Shown: piece by piece, positions 30,692 to 40,375 of the stretch
Layout: every line of letters begins with the position of its first letter
Numbering within the stretch: position 1 is the stretch's first letter
Assembly (NCBI RefSeq): GCF_000764655.1
Contig: NZ_JRGL01000162.1
Location: 1-64,000 of the forward strand
Direction: 5' to 3'
Origin: Aeromonas aquatica
Lineage (GTDB): Bacteria > Pseudomonadota > Gammaproteobacteria > Enterobacterales > Aeromonadaceae
Length of the DNA: 64,000 bases
Made by a program: the position numbers and the translations under genes
The notes under the pieces: generated by a model
What the model was told of the DNA's origin: nothing
What the model saw: only the letters and a program-made list of their open reading frames with translations
Databases searched by the model: none

Positions 30692-31696
30692 ATGGCCACT
30701 ATCAAGGATGTCGCTTCCCGTGCAGGCGTATCCATCTCCACCGTCTCACATGTACTCAATCACACCCGTCGGGTCAGCGAAGATGCGACTCAAAAAGTGC
30801 TTGAGGCGGTGGCAGAACTCAACTACGCGCCGAACTCGGTGGCGCGCAGCCTCAAGATAAATTCGACCAAGACCATCGGCATGCTGGTGACCACCAGTGC
30901 CAATCCCTTCTTCGCGGAAGTGGTGCAGGGGGTGGAAGCCTACTGCTTCGAGCAGGGCTACAGCCTGATCCTGTGCAACACCGAAAACCAGCCGCCCCGT
31001 CAGCAGCACTATCTGCGCATGCTGATGGAGAAGCGGGTGGATGGCCTGCTGGTGCTGGGAACCGACATCGACACCCCGCTGCGCGACATGCTGCGCATTC
31101 ACAAGAACGTGCCACAGGTGGTGCTGGACTGGGGCACCGAGTGCGATTTCGCCAACGTGATCAACGACAACGCCCGCATAGGCGCGCGTCTGGCGGTGCG
31201 CCATCTGCTGGAGCAGGGCCATAAAGAGATCGTCTGCATCACTGGTCAGCTCTCCAAACCGACCACCCAGCAGCGGCTGGACGGGGTGCGCGATGCCCTG
31301 GGCGAGCACGGCTTGACCCTGAAAGAGGAACAGATCTTCGAGGGTGACTACGAGAGCCAGAGCGGCTTCGATGCCATGCAGCGCATCCTGGCCCTCAAGC
31401 CGCGGCCGACCGCGGTGTTTGCCTTCGACGATCCCATGGCCATAGGTGCCATCTGCGCCGCCTGGGAAGCCGGGGTCAAGGTGCCTGACGACATCTCCAT
31501 GATTGGCTATGACGATATCGAGATGGCGCGCTTCTCCAGCCCGCCGCTTACCACCATTCGCCATCCCAAGGCCGAGCTGGGCCTGCTGGCGGTGCAGCAT
31601 CTGGTGAGCCGGATCCGCAACAAGGCCCTGGAAGTCGAGTCCATGACGGTCCAGCCTGAGCTTATCGTCCGTCGCTCGGTCAAGTCCCTGCGCTGA
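30692..31696 (+). CDS. LacI family regulator (PurR/RbsR-like)
   Basis: A 334-residue repressor. The N-terminal helix-turn-helix reads ATIKDVASRAGVSISTVSHVLN, quoted here in part, with the hinge helix NSVARSLKIN; the rest is a periplasmic-binding-protein-like sensor domain with KRVDGLLVLG and DDISMIGYDDIEMARF. It resembles both PurR and RbsR: the C-terminal RRSVKSL is PurR-like and the body RbsR-like. No ribose genes adjoin it. It stands alone, divergent from the liv operon, and ends at a strong terminator. Target genes unknown. Confidence 0.85.
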   Translation: MATIKDVASRAGVSISTVSHVLNHTRRVSEDATQKVLEAVAELNYAPNSVARSLKINSTKTIGMLVTTSANPFFAEVVQGVEAYCFEQGYSLILCNTENQPPRQQHYLRMLMEKRVDGLLVLGTDIDTPLRDMLRIHKNVPQVVLDWGTECDFANVINDNARIGARLAVRHLLEQGHKEIVCITGQLSKPTTQQRLDGVRDALGEHGLTLKEEQIFEGDYESQSGFDAMQRILALKPRPTAVFAFDDPMAIGAICAAWEAGVKVPDDISMIGYDDIEMARFSSPPLTTIRHPKAELGLLAVQHLVSRIRNKALEVESMTVQPELIVRRSVKSLR

Positions 31697-31721
31697 CCCT
31701 CCAGCGGCATCCGATGCAACG

Positions 31722-31751
31722 AAAAACCCCCTCCGTCAGGAGGGGGTTTTT
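31722..31751. terminator. Bidirectional terminator between the LacI-type gene and norR
   Basis: 13-bp perfect stem AAAAACCCCCTCC / GGAGGGGGTTTTT with a 4-base loop; usable on both strands. Confidence 0.9.
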
Positions 31752-31776
31752 GTTTATGGGCGCCGCGCGCCTTGTC

Positions 31777-33309
31777 TCAGTCTTTGAGGCCGAGCCGCCT
31801 CGCGAGGCGGTGCAGGTTGCCGCTGTCGAGCTCCAGGGCGCGGGCGGTGGCGGCCCAGTTGCCGTCCTGGGCCGTCAGGGCCTGCTCTATCAGGGCGAGC
31901 TGGAAGGCATCGGTGGCGGCGCGCAGCCCCAGGCCAGCAGTTATCGGCGGCGATACCGGTTCCGTGGGGATGCGGGTGGATGCCGGGATTGGACCTGAAG
32001 CCGTCAGATTGAAGTGATGGCTGCCGAGGGTCGGCGTCTGGCTGCCCTGCTCGGCACGGGCCAGCACGGCGGCGCGGTGGATGGCGTGCTCGAGTTCGCG
32101 CACGTTGCCCGGCCAGTCGTGGCGATCGAGCAGTTGCAGCGTCTGGGGCTGGATGCGCAGCCGCTCCAGCCCCAGGCTGACCCGGCAGCGTTCGCAAAAA
32201 TAACCGGCAAGCAGGGGAATGTCGTCCGGCCGCTCCCGCAGCGCGGGGGCGTGGATCGGGAACACGCTCAGCCGGTGATAGAGATCGGCCCTGAACTGCC
32301 CCTCCACCACCGCCTGCTTCAGATCCCGGTTGGTGGCGGCCAGGATGCGCACATTGACCTTGAGGGGGGTGTCGTCACCGATCCGCTGCAGATCGCCGTA
32401 TTGCAGCACCCGCAGCAGCTTGGCCTGCAGCGGCAGGGAGAGCTCGCCGATCTCGTCGAGAAAGAGGGTGCCTCGGTCGGCCAGTTCGAACTTGCCCGCC
32501 CTGTGGTGGATGGCGCCGGTGAAGGCCCCTTTCACGTGGCCGAACAGCTCGCTCTCCGCCACCGACTCCGGCAGGGCGGCGCAGTTGAGGTAGACCAGCG
32601 GCGCCTTGGCGCGCAGGGAGCCCTGATGCACCGCCTTGGCGATTAGCTCCTTGCCGACCCCCGTCTCCCCCAGGATCAGCACGTTCAGCTCCGAGTTCGC
32701 CACCACATCGATCTCGTGGCGCAGCCGGGCCATGGCGGGGGAGTGACCTATCATCTCCGGCTGGCCAGGGCCGGTCCGGGCGCCGGGGACGAGGGGCTCG
32801 CTGCTCTGGCGGGCGAGCCGTTCCAGCAACAGGGCGTTGCTGAGGGCGGCGGCGGCCAGGGCCCCCACCAGGCGCAGCTCCTCGTCGCTGATGCCGTCGA
32901 ACTGGGTCGGGTTCATGCCGTCTATGGTCAGGGCGCCGATGAGGGCCTGATCCGAAAACAGCGGCAGGCCGACGCAGGCGTGCACCCTGAAGTCGTCGTG
33001 ATCCGGGATCAGGCCGTCATAGGGGTCGGGCAGGTTGCTGTCGGCGGGGAAGCGCACCACGTCGCCGGCGCGGGCTATGGCCTCCATGCGCGGGTGATCC
33101 TTGAGGGCGAAGCGGCGGCCCAGCACGTCCTGCATCAGGCCGTCGATGGCCAGCGGGATGAACTGGCCCCCCTCGTAGCGCAGCAGGGCCGAGGCATCGG
33201 AGTGCAGCAGGCTGCGCACGCTCTGGATCAGGCGGTGGAATCTGTCCTGATGGGAGATGCCGAGTTGCAGGTCGAGGGCGATGCGCGCCAGGCTGTCGGT
33301 CGAGATCAC
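31777..33309 (-). CDS. norR: Nitric-oxide-responsive sigma-54 activator NorR
   Basis: A 510-residue enhancer-binding protein: GAF domain (about 20-165), AAA+ domain (about 185-420; Walker A GETGVGK 214-220, GAFTGA 261-266, Walker B LFLDE 282-286) and a C-terminal Fis-type helix-turn-helix. The GAF iron site is conserved relative to E. coli NorR with a shift of one (Asp95, Asp98, His110, Cys112, Asp130). NO binding to the mononuclear iron relieves repression of ATPase activity and turns on norVW. The start is a GTG; divergent from norV with NorR-type sites between them. Confidence 0.95.
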   Translation of the reverse strand: MISTDSLARIALDLQLGISHQDRFHRLIQSVRSLLHSDASALLRYEGGQFIPLAIDGLMQDVLGRRFALKDHPRMEAIARAGDVVRFPADSNLPDPYDGLIPDHDDFRVHACVGLPLFSDQALIGALTIDGMNPTQFDGISDEELRLVGALAAAALSNALLLERLARQSSEPLVPGARTGPGQPEMIGHSPAMARLRHEIDVVANSELNVLILGETGVGKELIAKAVHQGSLRAKAPLVYLNCAALPESVAESELFGHVKGAFTGAIHHRAGKFELADRGTLFLDEIGELSLPLQAKLLRVLQYGDLQRIGDDTPLKVNVRILAATNRDLKQAVVEGQFRADLYHRLSVFPIHAPALRERPDDIPLLAGYFCERCRVSLGLERLRIQPQTLQLLDRHDWPGNVRELEHAIHRAAVLARAEQGSQTPTLGSHHFNLTASGPIPASTRIPTEPVSPPITAGLGLRAATDAFQLALIEQALTAQDGNWAATARALELDSGNLHRLARRLGLKD

Positions 33310-33316
33310 GATGATT

Positions 33317-33327
33317 GTCCAAATGAC
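33317..33327 (+). promoter_or_regulatory. NorR-type enhancer site 1
   Basis: GTCCAAATGAC fits the NorR core GT-N7-AC. It lies 8 bases from the norR start codon, so binding there could also autorepress norR. Confidence 0.6.
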
Positions 33328-33336
33328 AGTGTATTT

Positions 33337-33347
33337 GTGATTTTGAC
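33337..33347 (+). promoter_or_regulatory. NorR-type enhancer site 2
   Basis: GTGATTTTGAC fits GT-N7-AC. It is 20 bases from site 1 (start to start), about two helical turns. Confidence 0.5.
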
Positions 33348-33361
33348 TATAGAGAGAAGCT

Positions 33362-33372
33362 GTCTAAATGAC
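33362..33372 (+). promoter_or_regulatory. NorR-type enhancer site 3
   Basis: GTCTAAATGAC fits GT-N7-AC and is nearly identical to site 1. It is 25 bases from site 2. Three sites upstream of norV match the E. coli arrangement. Confidence 0.6.
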
Positions 33373-33414
33373 AATGTCAGATATTGTAATCTAGTAAAAA
33401 CAATAGGTTATAAG

Positions 33415-33431
33415 TTGGCACGTCCGCTGCA
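33415..33431 (+). promoter_or_regulatory. Sigma-54 promoter of norVW
   Basis: TTGGCACGTCCGCTGCA has the GG and GC dinucleotides exactly 10 bases apart (-24/-12). It lies about 50 bases before the norV ATG and downstream of the three NorR-type sites. Confidence 0.8.
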
Positions 33432-33480
33432 ATAGGGAATTCAGTCACACATTCACTATTGCCTGCTGAGGAACTGCCTG

Positions 33481-34962
33481 ATGAGCATTCACGTCAAAAA
33501 CAACATCCACTGGGTCGGCCAACGGGACTGGGAGGTACGCGACTTCCACGGCACCGAGTACAAGACCCACAAGGGCACCAGCTACAACAGCTACCTCATC
33601 CGCGAAGGGAAGAACGTGCTGATCGACACGGTGGATCACAAGTTCAGCCGCGAGTTCGTGCAGAACCTGGCGGCGGAGATCGATCTCGCTTCCATCGATT
33701 ATGTGGTGATCAACCACGCCGAGGAGGATCACGCCGGCGCCCTGACCGAGCTGATGGCCCGCATCCCGGGCACCCCCATCTACTGCACCCACAACGCCAT
33801 CGACTCCATCACCGGCCACCATCATCACCCGGAGTGGAACTTCCAGCCGGTCAAGACGGGGGACAGCCTGGACATAGGCAACGGCAAGCAGCTGGTGTTT
33901 ATCGAGACCCCCATGCTGCACTGGCCCGACAGCATGATGACCTACATGACGGAGGATGCCGTGCTCTTCTCCAACGACGCCTTCGGCCAGCACTACTGCG
34001 ATGAGCACCTGTTCAACGACGAGGTGGATCAGACCGAGCTGATGGAGCAGTGCCAACGCTACTACGCCAACATCCTCACCCCCTTCAGCCCGCTGGTGAC
34101 CGCCAAGATCAAGGAAGTGCTGGGCTTCAACCTGCCGGTGAGCATGGTGGCCACCTCCCACGGCATCGTCTGGCGCGAGGATCCCACCCAGATCATCCTC
34201 AAATATCTGGAGTGGGCGGATCACTACCAGGAGGATCGTATCACCCTCTTCTACGACTCCATGTCCAACAATACCCGCATGATGGCGGACGCCATCGCCC
34301 AGGGCATCCACGAGGTGGATCCGGGCGTGGCGGTGAAGATCTTCAACGTGGCGCGCCACGACAAGAACGAGATCCTGACCCAGGTGTTCCGCTCCAAGGG
34401 GGTGCTGGTGGGCTCCTCCACCATGAACAACGTCATGATGCCCAAGGTGGCGGGCATGCTGGAGGAGATCACCGGCCTGCGCTTCAGAAACAAGCGTGCC
34501 GCCGCCTTTGGCAGCTACGGCTGGACCGGTGGCGCCGTGGACAGGATCCAGACCCGGCTGATGGACGCGGGCTTCGACATCAGCATCTCCCTCAAGACCA
34601 AGTGGCGGCCGGATGGCTCGGCGCTGGCCGAGTGCCGCGAGCATGGCCGCCAGCTCGCCCGCCAGTGGGCGCTGCACCCGCTGGAGGCTCCCCGTCCGAT
34701 CACCACAACCGCCGTGACGGCGGCGCCTGTGGTGGTAGCTCAGGCCTCTCAAGCCGCCGCCTCGGCCGCCAGCACGCTGGACGATGACCAGAGCATGCTC
34801 TGCGTGGTCTGCCAGTGGGTCTATGACCCGGCACTGGGCGAGCCGGATCAGCTGGTGGCACCGGGCACTCCCTGGGCCCAGGTACCTGACAGCTTCCTCT
34901 GCCCGGGCTGCGGCATCGGCAAGGAGGTATTTGAACCCTGTGGGGCGGAGGCCTGTGTATGA
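33481..34962 (+). CDS. norV: Anaerobic nitric oxide reductase flavorubredoxin
   Basis: A 493-residue flavodiiron protein with three parts: a beta-lactamase-like diiron domain (NHAEEDHAG gives the HxExD ligands), a flavodoxin domain ([16 protein letters not shown]), and a C-terminal rubredoxin (VVCQWVYDP and FLCPGCG supply the four Fe cysteines). It reduces NO to N2O without oxygen, using electrons from NorW. An Ala/Thr-rich linker precedes the rubredoxin, making it slightly longer than the E. coli protein (479). The 3' end overlaps norW by 4 bases. Confidence 0.96.
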   Translation: MSIHVKNNIHWVGQRDWEVRDFHGTEYKTHKGTSYNSYLIREGKNVLIDTVDHKFSREFVQNLAAEIDLASIDYVVINHAEEDHAGALTELMARIPGTPIYCTHNAIDSITGHHHHPEWNFQPVKTGDSLDIGNGKQLVFIETPMLHWPDSMMTYMTEDAVLFSNDAFGQHYCDEHLFNDEVDQTELMEQCQRYYANILTPFSPLVTAKIKEVLGFNLPVSMVATSHGIVWREDPTQIILKYLEWADHYQEDRITLFYDSMSNNTRMMADAIAQGIHEVDPGVAVKIFNVARHDKNEILTQVFRSKGVLVGSSTMNNVMMPKVAGMLEEITGLRFRNKRAAAFGSYGWTGGAVDRIQTRLMDAGFDISISLKTKWRPDGSALAECREHGRQLARQWALHPLEAPRPITTTAVTAAPVVVAQASQAAASAASTLDDDQSMLCVVCQWVYDPALGEPDQLVAPGTPWAQVPDSFLCPGCGIGKEVFEPCGAEACV

Positions 34963-36125
34963 ACGCAGCAACTCAGAGTGACGCCGGTGTCTGCCGGGAG
35001 ATAGTGGTGATCGGCAGCGGCTTCGCCGCCCAGCAGCTGGTCAAGAGCCTGCGCAAGCTGGACGGCGAGCGGCCCATCCGCCTCATCACCGCCGACAGCG
35101 GCGACGAGTACAACAAGCCGGACCTGAGCCACGTGGTGAGCCGGGGGGGCAGCGCCGCGGCCATGACCCGGCTGAGCGGCAGTGAATTTGCCGAGCAGCA
35201 GCGCATCACACTGCTGCCCCACTGCCCGGTGCTCGGTATAGATCCCGCCCGCCGCACCCTGTTGACCGCACAGGGAAGTTTTCCCTACGGTCAGCTGGTG
35301 CTGGCCACCGGTGCCAGCGCGGCGCGGCCCGATATGCCGGGGGGCGAGCATCTGGTGACCCTCAACAGCCAGCGGGAGTATGCCGCCGCCGAGGCATCGA
35401 TCCGTCAGGCTCGCCGCATCATGATATTGGGGGCCGGGCTGATTGGTTGCGAGCTGGCGATGGACATGGCGAGCGATGGTCGCGAGGTCACCCTGCTGGA
35501 CTTGGCCGAGAGCCCGCTGAGCAGCCTGTTGCCGGCGGCCCTGAGCCAGCCGTTGCTGCAGGCACTGCGCGAGCAGGGGGTGAGGCTGCAACTGGGGCTG
35601 GGCATCGCCGGGATAGACGCCCAGCCCGGTGATGGCTGGCGAGTGACCCTGAGCGACGGCCGTACCTGCGAGCAGGATCTGGTGATCGCCGCGATCGGCC
35701 TGCGGCCGAATCTGGCCCTGGCTCAGGGGGCCGGGCTGGCGGTGGGGCGCGGCATACTGATCGATGACCTGCTGCGCACCAGCGATCCCCATATCTTCGC
35801 GCTGGGGGATTGCGTGCAGTGGCGGGGGCAGCTGCTCCCCTTCCTGCAGCCCATAGTGCTGGGGGCCAGTGCCCTGGCCCGCACCCTGCTTGGCACCCCG
35901 ACCCCGCTGACCCTGCCGCCCATGCTGGTGAAGGTGAAGACCCCGCGTTATCCGCTGCAACTGGCTGGCCGCACCCAGGGCGAGGATCTGGCCTGGCAGT
36001 GCCACTGGAACAGCCACGGCATGGTGGCCGAGGCGCGCGGTGCAGATGGCGAGCTGTGCGGCTTCGTGGTGGGGGGCGACAAGATGAGCGCCGCCTTCCC
36101 GCTGCTGCGCCAGCTGCCCCGCTGA
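34959..36125 (+). CDS. norW: NADH:flavorubredoxin reductase
   Basis: A 388-residue FAD/NAD(P)-dependent disulfide-reductase-fold protein of the rubredoxin-reductase type. FAD motif [19 protein letters not shown] motif [17 protein letters not shown], and the second FAD motif [10 protein letters not shown] are present. It passes electrons from NADH to the NorV rubredoxin. Translationally coupled to norV (ATGA overlap). Confidence 0.94.
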   Translation: MNAATQSDAGVCREIVVIGSGFAAQQLVKSLRKLDGERPIRLITADSGDEYNKPDLSHVVSRGGSAAAMTRLSGSEFAEQQRITLLPHCPVLGIDPARRTLLTAQGSFPYGQLVLATGASAARPDMPGGEHLVTLNSQREYAAAEASIRQARRIMILGAGLIGCELAMDMASDGREVTLLDLAESPLSSLLPAALSQPLLQALREQGVRLQLGLGIAGIDAQPGDGWRVTLSDGRTCEQDLVIAAIGLRPNLALAQGAGLAVGRGILIDDLLRTSDPHIFALGDCVQWRGQLLPFLQPIVLGASALARTLLGTPTPLTLPPMLVKVKTPRYPLQLAGRTQGEDLAWQCHWNSHGMVAEARGADGELCGFVVGGDKMSAAFPLLRQLPR

Positions 36126-36141
36126 TCCGTCAACTATTCAA

Positions 36142-36158
36142 GGCCGGGCAGACCGGCC
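36142..36158 (+). other. Intercistronic hairpin after norW
   Basis: GGCCGG / CCGGCC, 6-bp stem with 5-base loop, between norW and the DUF1971 gene. There is no U-tract, so it may only stabilise or attenuate the transcript. Confidence 0.4.
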
Positions 36159-36175
36159 CTTCGAGGAGAATTACC

Positions 36176-36514
36176 ATGTCCATGCAGCTTATTCCCACCC
36201 ATTGGGTCGTTCGTCGCTCCACCCCCTTCTTCACCCGCGCCAACGTGCCGCCGGCCCTGCTCAGCCATCACAACACCGCGGCCGGGGTGTTCGGCCAGCT
36301 CTGCGTGATGGAGGGCACCGTCACCTATCACGGCTTCGCCGACGAGCGGGCCGAACAGCCTGAGATCAGCCTGGTGATCCACGCCGGCCAGTTCGCCACC
36401 AGCCCGCCTCAGTACTGGCACAGGGTCGAGCTGTCCGAGGATGCCCGCTTCAACATCCACTTCTGGGCCGAGCAGGGTTCGTCGGATCAGCCCCTGTTCA
36501 ACAGCCGAAAATAA
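36176..36514 (+). CDS. DUF1971 / YeaR-like cupin-type protein
   Basis: A 112-residue protein of the DUF1971 (YeaR, TehB N-terminal-like) family. Visible: VPPALLSHHNTAAGVFGQLCV, quoted in part, and FATSPPQYWHRVEL, the typical small cupin pattern with several His. E. coli yeaR is induced by nitrate and NO, and its place here right after norW, 50 bases downstream, fits a role in the NO or nitrite response. The molecular function is unknown. Start at the ATG with GAGGAG 8 bases upstream. Confidence 0.8.
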   Translation: MSMQLIPTHWVVRRSTPFFTRANVPPALLSHHNTAAGVFGQLCVMEGTVTYHGFADERAEQPEISLVIHAGQFATSPPQYWHRVELSEDARFNIHFWAEQGSSDQPLFNSRK

Positions 36515-36653
36515 TAAGGTTCAACAGCCGCAAGGGGGGAGTCACCGGGGATGGATCGGTGCGAATGACCCCATTGCCCATGCAGATCAAATTAATCAAC
36601 TCAGATGTTGGTTACCCTGAGCCCCTGATCCGGATGAGCGCAGTGAGGGAAGC

Positions 36654-37871
36654 ATGAGTGTGATCGAAGCCGTGACCATGGCCGCTGGCCTGGTCTATCT
36701 GGTCCTGCTGTTGTGGCAGGGGCGATCCGGTTGGTCATGGACTCTCTCCCTCGTGCTGGCCGGTGCCGCCTGGCTGGTGGCGGCGGACTCGGTGCTCTGG
36801 CTCGCGCTGGGGCTGGTGGTCGGTAGCCTCGGCCTGCTGCACCGCATCCGGCCCTTGCCCGTGCTGGCCGAGATCAGCAGCCAGCCGCTGCGGGCCTGGA
36901 CACGCCACCTGTTGCTGCTCTGCTGGGGGCTGGTGACGGTGCAGTACAGCATTCATATCTGGCAGCTGGGGCAGGGGGAGACTCCCTGGCTGATGCGTCC
37001 TGACGTGGTAGACGGCTTCCTGCCCATCGCCGGCGGGCTCGGGTTGCGGGCCTGGCTCGGCCAGGGCATCCAGGATCCGCACCATCCGGCGGCGACCATC
37101 ACAGTGCTGGTGCTCAGCCTGTCGGCCCTGCTGCTGGGGCGGGCGTTCTGTGCCTGGTTCTGCCCGCTCGGGCTGGTGGGGGAGTGGCTGCACGGCCTGC
37201 GCAGCCGATGGATAGCGGGGGAGTGGACGCCGCCGCGCTGGCTCGATGCCGTGCTGCGTTCCCAGAAATTTCTGGTGCTGGCTTTCCTGCTGTTTATCGT
37301 GCTGATCGCGGTGCCGAGCGTCGCCCTGCCCGGCTACTTCACCAGCCCCTACCATCAGGCGGCGGACATGAAGATGGGGGCCTTCTTCTTCAACCTGAAC
37401 CTCCTCTCCGGACTCTGCCTCGGCTGGGTGCTGCTGCTCACCGTCGCCTTCCGGCAGGGGTTCTGCCGCTACCTCTGTCCCTACGGCGCCTGGCTGGCCC
37501 TGCTCGGCCTGGTGACGCCGCTGCGCATTCGCCGGGATCCGGCGCGCTGCCTGAGAAGCCAGGGCCACGACTGTGACAGGTGCAGCCGGGCCTGTCCTTC
37601 CCGCATCCAGGTGCACCAGCTGATCGCGGTGCGCAGCCTGGAGTGCACCAGTTGTATGAGCTGCGTCGCCGCCTGCCCCAAGCGGGCCGATGCGCTGCAC
37701 CTTGGCAGCAAGGCGCGCAGGCTTGAGCCCCGTTGGCTGCTGGGTCTGCTCTGCCTGCTGTTGTTGATATTGCCGCTGCTCTCATACGGCTTGCTGGATA
37801 TCTGGGTCAGCCAGACGCCGCTCGCCGACCGATACGAGTTGCTGCAACGGCTGCCCTGGCTGAACCATTGA
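36654..37871 (+). CDS. NapH/NosR-like membrane polyferredoxin
   Basis: A 405-residue inner-membrane protein with several hydrophobic segments. It has two CxxxCP motifs after membrane helices (CAWFCP at Cys166/170 and CRYLCP at Cys271/275) and two ferredoxin-like 4Fe-4S clusters (CDRCSRACP and CTSCMSCVAACP), like NapH, NosR C-terminal and YccM. Such proteins move electrons from the quinol pool to periplasmic reductases or thiol/flavin partners. It lies 139 bases after the DUF1971 gene with GAGGGAAGC before the ATG. Partner enzyme unknown. Confidence 0.82.
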   Translation: MSVIEAVTMAAGLVYLVLLLWQGRSGWSWTLSLVLAGAAWLVAADSVLWLALGLVVGSLGLLHRIRPLPVLAEISSQPLRAWTRHLLLLCWGLVTVQYSIHIWQLGQGETPWLMRPDVVDGFLPIAGGLGLRAWLGQGIQDPHHPAATITVLVLSLSALLLGRAFCAWFCPLGLVGEWLHGLRSRWIAGEWTPPRWLDAVLRSQKFLVLAFLLFIVLIAVPSVALPGYFTSPYHQAADMKMGAFFFNLNLLSGLCLGWVLLLTVAFRQGFCRYLCPYGAWLALLGLVTPLRIRRDPARCLRSQGHDCDRCSRACPSRIQVHQLIAVRSLECTSCMSCVAACPKRADALHLGSKARRLEPRWLLGLLCLLLLILPLLSYGLLDIWVSQTPLADRYELLQRLPWLNH

Positions 37872-38055
37872 GGCTGCGCAGGGAAGGCGTGATGGTTAAA
37901 TGGCGTTAACGGGGGAGTGAGCCATATATTGCTCTCCCGATAAAACTGTTAGCGCCATCCCAAATATCTGATCTCGTAATTGATAATGAAGGGCTGCCAT
38001 CCATAATAGGGTGCGTTAATGCTGCGTTATTCATTTCAACCAGATGAGCAACAAC
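37872..38055 (+). other. Region upstream of tnaC
   Basis: About 180 bases, AT-rich between 37920 and 38040, the likely tna promoter region. No confident catabolite-activator site was matched by eye. No other gene seen. Confidence 0.4.
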
Positions 38056-38127
38056 ATGGCTACCCTGATCGCTTCACCCAAGTGGTTTACCCTGGATCAC
38101 AAGATCGCCTTCTTCTTCCCGCTGTAA
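38056..38127 (+). CDS. tnaC: TnaC tryptophan-sensing leader peptide
   Basis: A 23-codon ORF (or 27 codons from an in-frame ATG at 38044) ending SPKWFTLDHKIAFFFPL. E. coli TnaC has SKWFNIDNKI and a final Pro exactly 12 residues after the critical Trp; here Trp, Asp four residues later, Lys-Ile, and Pro twelve residues after Trp are all kept. With free tryptophan, the nascent peptide stalls the ribosome at the stop and blocks Rho-dependent termination, allowing tnaA expression. Here one Leu follows the Pro before the UAA stop, unlike E. coli. About 200 bases separate it from tnaA. Confidence 0.85.
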   Translation: MATLIASPKWFTLDHKIAFFFPL

Positions 38128-38327
38128 TTCCCGCGGCCGCTTGGCTATTGCTGACAATAATCCAAGCCTGCCCGAATCCCTGAACCGAAATAATCTGCAC
38201 CCTCGCTCGCCATATTGATTGGCGGGGCGCCGGCGTGCACCCGATCTCATAGCGTTATTTCCGCCAACTATTAATTAAGGCGGGAGATGAGACTCATCCT
38301 GAATATTTAAAGTTGGGTGTTTATATT
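38128..38327 (+). other. tna leader between tnaC and tnaA
   Basis: 200 bases with no gene. By analogy with E. coli this is where Rho loads and terminates unless the TnaC ribosome stalls. The C-rich stretch just after the tnaC stop (TTCCCGCGGCCGC) is followed by C-containing unstructured sequence. The role is inferred from the TnaC match. Confidence 0.5.
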
Positions 38328-39794
38328 ATGGAAAACTTCAAGCATCTTCCCGAGCCGTTCCGTATTCGTGTCATCGAGCCGGTCAAGCGCACCACCCGTG
38401 CCTACCGGGACGAGGCCATCGTCCGGGCGGGTATGAACCCCTTCCTGCTGGACAGCGAGGATGTGTTCATCGACTTGCTGACCGACAGCGGCACCGGCGC
38501 CATCACCCAGAACATGCAGGCCGCCATGTTGCGCGGTGACGAGGCCTACAGCGGCAGCCGCAGCTACTACGCCCTGCAGCAGGCGGTGCAGGAGATCTTC
38601 GGCTATTCCCTCACCATCCCCACCCACCAGGGACGCGGCGCCGAGCAGATCTACATTCCCGTGCTGATCAAGAAGCGGGAGCAGGAGAAGGGGCTGGATC
38701 GCAAGAAGATGGTGGCGCTCTCCAACTACTTCTTCGACACCACCCAGGGTCACACCCAGATCAACTGCTGCGTGGCGAAAAACGTCTACACCAAGGAGGC
38801 GTTCGATACCTCGGTCACCGCCGACTTCAAGGGCAACTTCGATCTGGTCAAGCTGGAGGAGGCCATCCTGGAAGCGGGCCCGGCCAACGTGCCCTACATC
38901 GTCAGCACCATCACCTGCAACTCCGCCGGCGGCCAGCCGGTCTCCATCGCCAACCTGAAGGCGGTGTATGAAATTGCCCGCAAGTACGACATTCCGGTGA
39001 TCATGGATTCGGCCCGCTTCGCGGAGAACGCCTACTTCATCCAGCAGCGCGAGCCCGGCTACGCGGACTGGAGCATAGAGGCGATCACCATGGAGTCCTA
39101 CCAGTACGCGGACGGCCTTGCCATGTCAGCCAAGAAGGATGCCATGGTGCAGATGGGGGGCCTGCTCTGCTTCAAGGACGACAGCATGCTGGACGTCTAC
39201 ACCGAGTGCCGCACCCTGTGCGTGGTGCAGGAGGGCTTCCCGACCTACGGCGGCCTGGAAGGGGGGGCCATGGAGCGGCTCGCGGTCGGCCTGCGCGATG
39301 GCATGCGCCAGGACTGGCTGGCCTACCGCATCGGTCAGGTGCAGTACCTGGTGAATGGCCTGGAGGCCATCGGCGTGGTGTGCCAGCAGGCGGGAGGCCA
39401 CGCGGCCTTCGTGGACGCCGGCAAGCTGCTGCCCCATATCCCGGCGGATCAGTTCCCGGCCCATGCGCTGGCGTGCGAGCTGTACAAGGTGGCGGGCATC
39501 CGGGCGGTGGAGATAGGTTCCCTGCTGCTGGGGCGTGATCCGGCCACCGGCAAGCAGCATCCCTGCCCGGCCGAGCTGCTGCGCCTGACCATACCGCGCG
39601 CGACTTATACCCAAACCCACATGGACTTTGTCATCGAGGCCTTCGGCGAGGTGAAGAAGAACGCCAGGAACGTGAAGGGGCTCGACTTTATTTATGAGCC
39701 GGCGGTGCTGCGCCACTTTACCGCCAGGCTGAAAGAGGTGGAGCAGGGCGTTCAGACGAGCGGCAAGAAACAAGAGAAACTGGTAGAGGCATGA
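38328..39794 (+). CDS. tnaA: Tryptophanase
   Basis: A 488-residue PLP enzyme that splits L-tryptophan into indole, pyruvate and ammonia. The [20 protein letters not shown] start (20 residues) is the tryptophanase signature; SAKKDAM holds the PLP lysine, and [21 protein letters not shown] and [15 protein letters not shown] are conserved. These distinguish it from tyrosine phenol-lyase. The ATG at 38328 matches E. coli; an upstream in-frame GTG-type start is not needed. The ribosome-binding site is weak. Controlled by tnaC. Confidence 0.96.
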   Translation: MENFKHLPEPFRIRVIEPVKRTTRAYRDEAIVRAGMNPFLLDSEDVFIDLLTDSGTGAITQNMQAAMLRGDEAYSGSRSYYALQQAVQEIFGYSLTIPTHQGRGAEQIYIPVLIKKREQEKGLDRKKMVALSNYFFDTTQGHTQINCCVAKNVYTKEAFDTSVTADFKGNFDLVKLEEAILEAGPANVPYIVSTITCNSAGGQPVSIANLKAVYEIARKYDIPVIMDSARFAENAYFIQQREPGYADWSIEAITMESYQYADGLAMSAKKDAMVQMGGLLCFKDDSMLDVYTECRTLCVVQEGFPTYGGLEGGAMERLAVGLRDGMRQDWLAYRIGQVQYLVNGLEAIGVVCQQAGGHAAFVDAGKLLPHIPADQFPAHALACELYKVAGIRAVEIGSLLLGRDPATGKQHPCPAELLRLTIPRATYTQTHMDFVIEAFGEVKKNARNVKGLDFIYEPAVLRHFTARLKEVEQGVQTSGKKQEKLVEA

Positions 39795-39964
39795 TCAGTC
39801 GGGGGCTCGGATTGTTCTGTGCCCTGTTGCTCACCAGGTTGCGAATGATGTGATTGAGAGTGGCGGTAGTGATTTATTTCGCCAGAGATGAATATTGCGT
39901 GCTCTTCTGCTGCTAAATGGCAGCCCCGAATAAGGGGTCGGATACCCGGCAGATCTCATCGTAA

Positions 39965-39990
39965 AAAACGGCGCCCTCGGGCGCCGTTTT
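39965..39990. terminator. Bidirectional terminator between tnaA and the small membrane protein gene
   Basis: 12-bp perfect stem AAAACGGCGCCC / GGGCGCCGTTTT with a 2-base loop. It lies 170 bases after tnaA and immediately after the minus-strand gene. Confidence 0.88.
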
Positions 39991-39991
39991 C

Positions 39992-40375
39992 TTATGGCTG
40001 CGTTAGGGGTTGGCGCCGCATAAACAGCGCCAGCATGATCCCCATGGCGATCAGCACCGCCAGGGAGGAGAGGGCGAGCAGGGGATCGAGCCGCTCCGCT
40101 GGCAACAGCCGGCCATAGAGCAGGTAGAGCCCGACCGACATCACCAGCGCCCCCAGCTGGTGCAGGTAGAACTGGATGCATGCCAGCCGCCCGCTTGGGT
40201 TGCCGAGCCACAATCGGTGGCAGAGCGCATAGATAAACGAGACCACGAAACCGACCAGCATGATGTGGGCATGGGTCACGAACTGGCTGTGATCCTTGCT
40301 GGCGGCCATATAGATGCCGAGCACCATGCCGAGCAGGGCATAGCAGAGGGCACTGATGACGAACTTCCTGTCCAT
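39992..40375 (-). CDS. Small four-helix membrane protein with conserved histidines (heme-copper oxidase subunit I-like)
   Basis: A 127-residue protein with four hydrophobic segments. Histidines fall inside or at the ends of helices (THAHIML, LCHRLW, YLHQLGAL), as in short proteins resembling part of cytochrome oxidase subunit I. No signal peptide or other domain. The ATG at 40375 has AAGGAG 8 bases upstream and decides the start; the longer open frame upstream lacks family character. Function unknown; heme binding is inference from the His pattern. Confidence 0.65.
   Translation of the reverse strand: MDRKFVISALCYALLGMVLGIYMAASKDHSQFVTHAHIMLVGFVVSFIYALCHRLWLGNPSGRLACIQFYLHQLGALVMSVGLYLLYGRLLPAERLDPLLALSSLAVLIAMGIMLALFMRRQPLTQP

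Noticed and set aside
36585-36605. Possible FNR/CRP-type box upstream of the polyferredoxin gene (AAATTAATCAAC)
   Set aside because: Only one half-site is plausible; the TTGAT half is missing.
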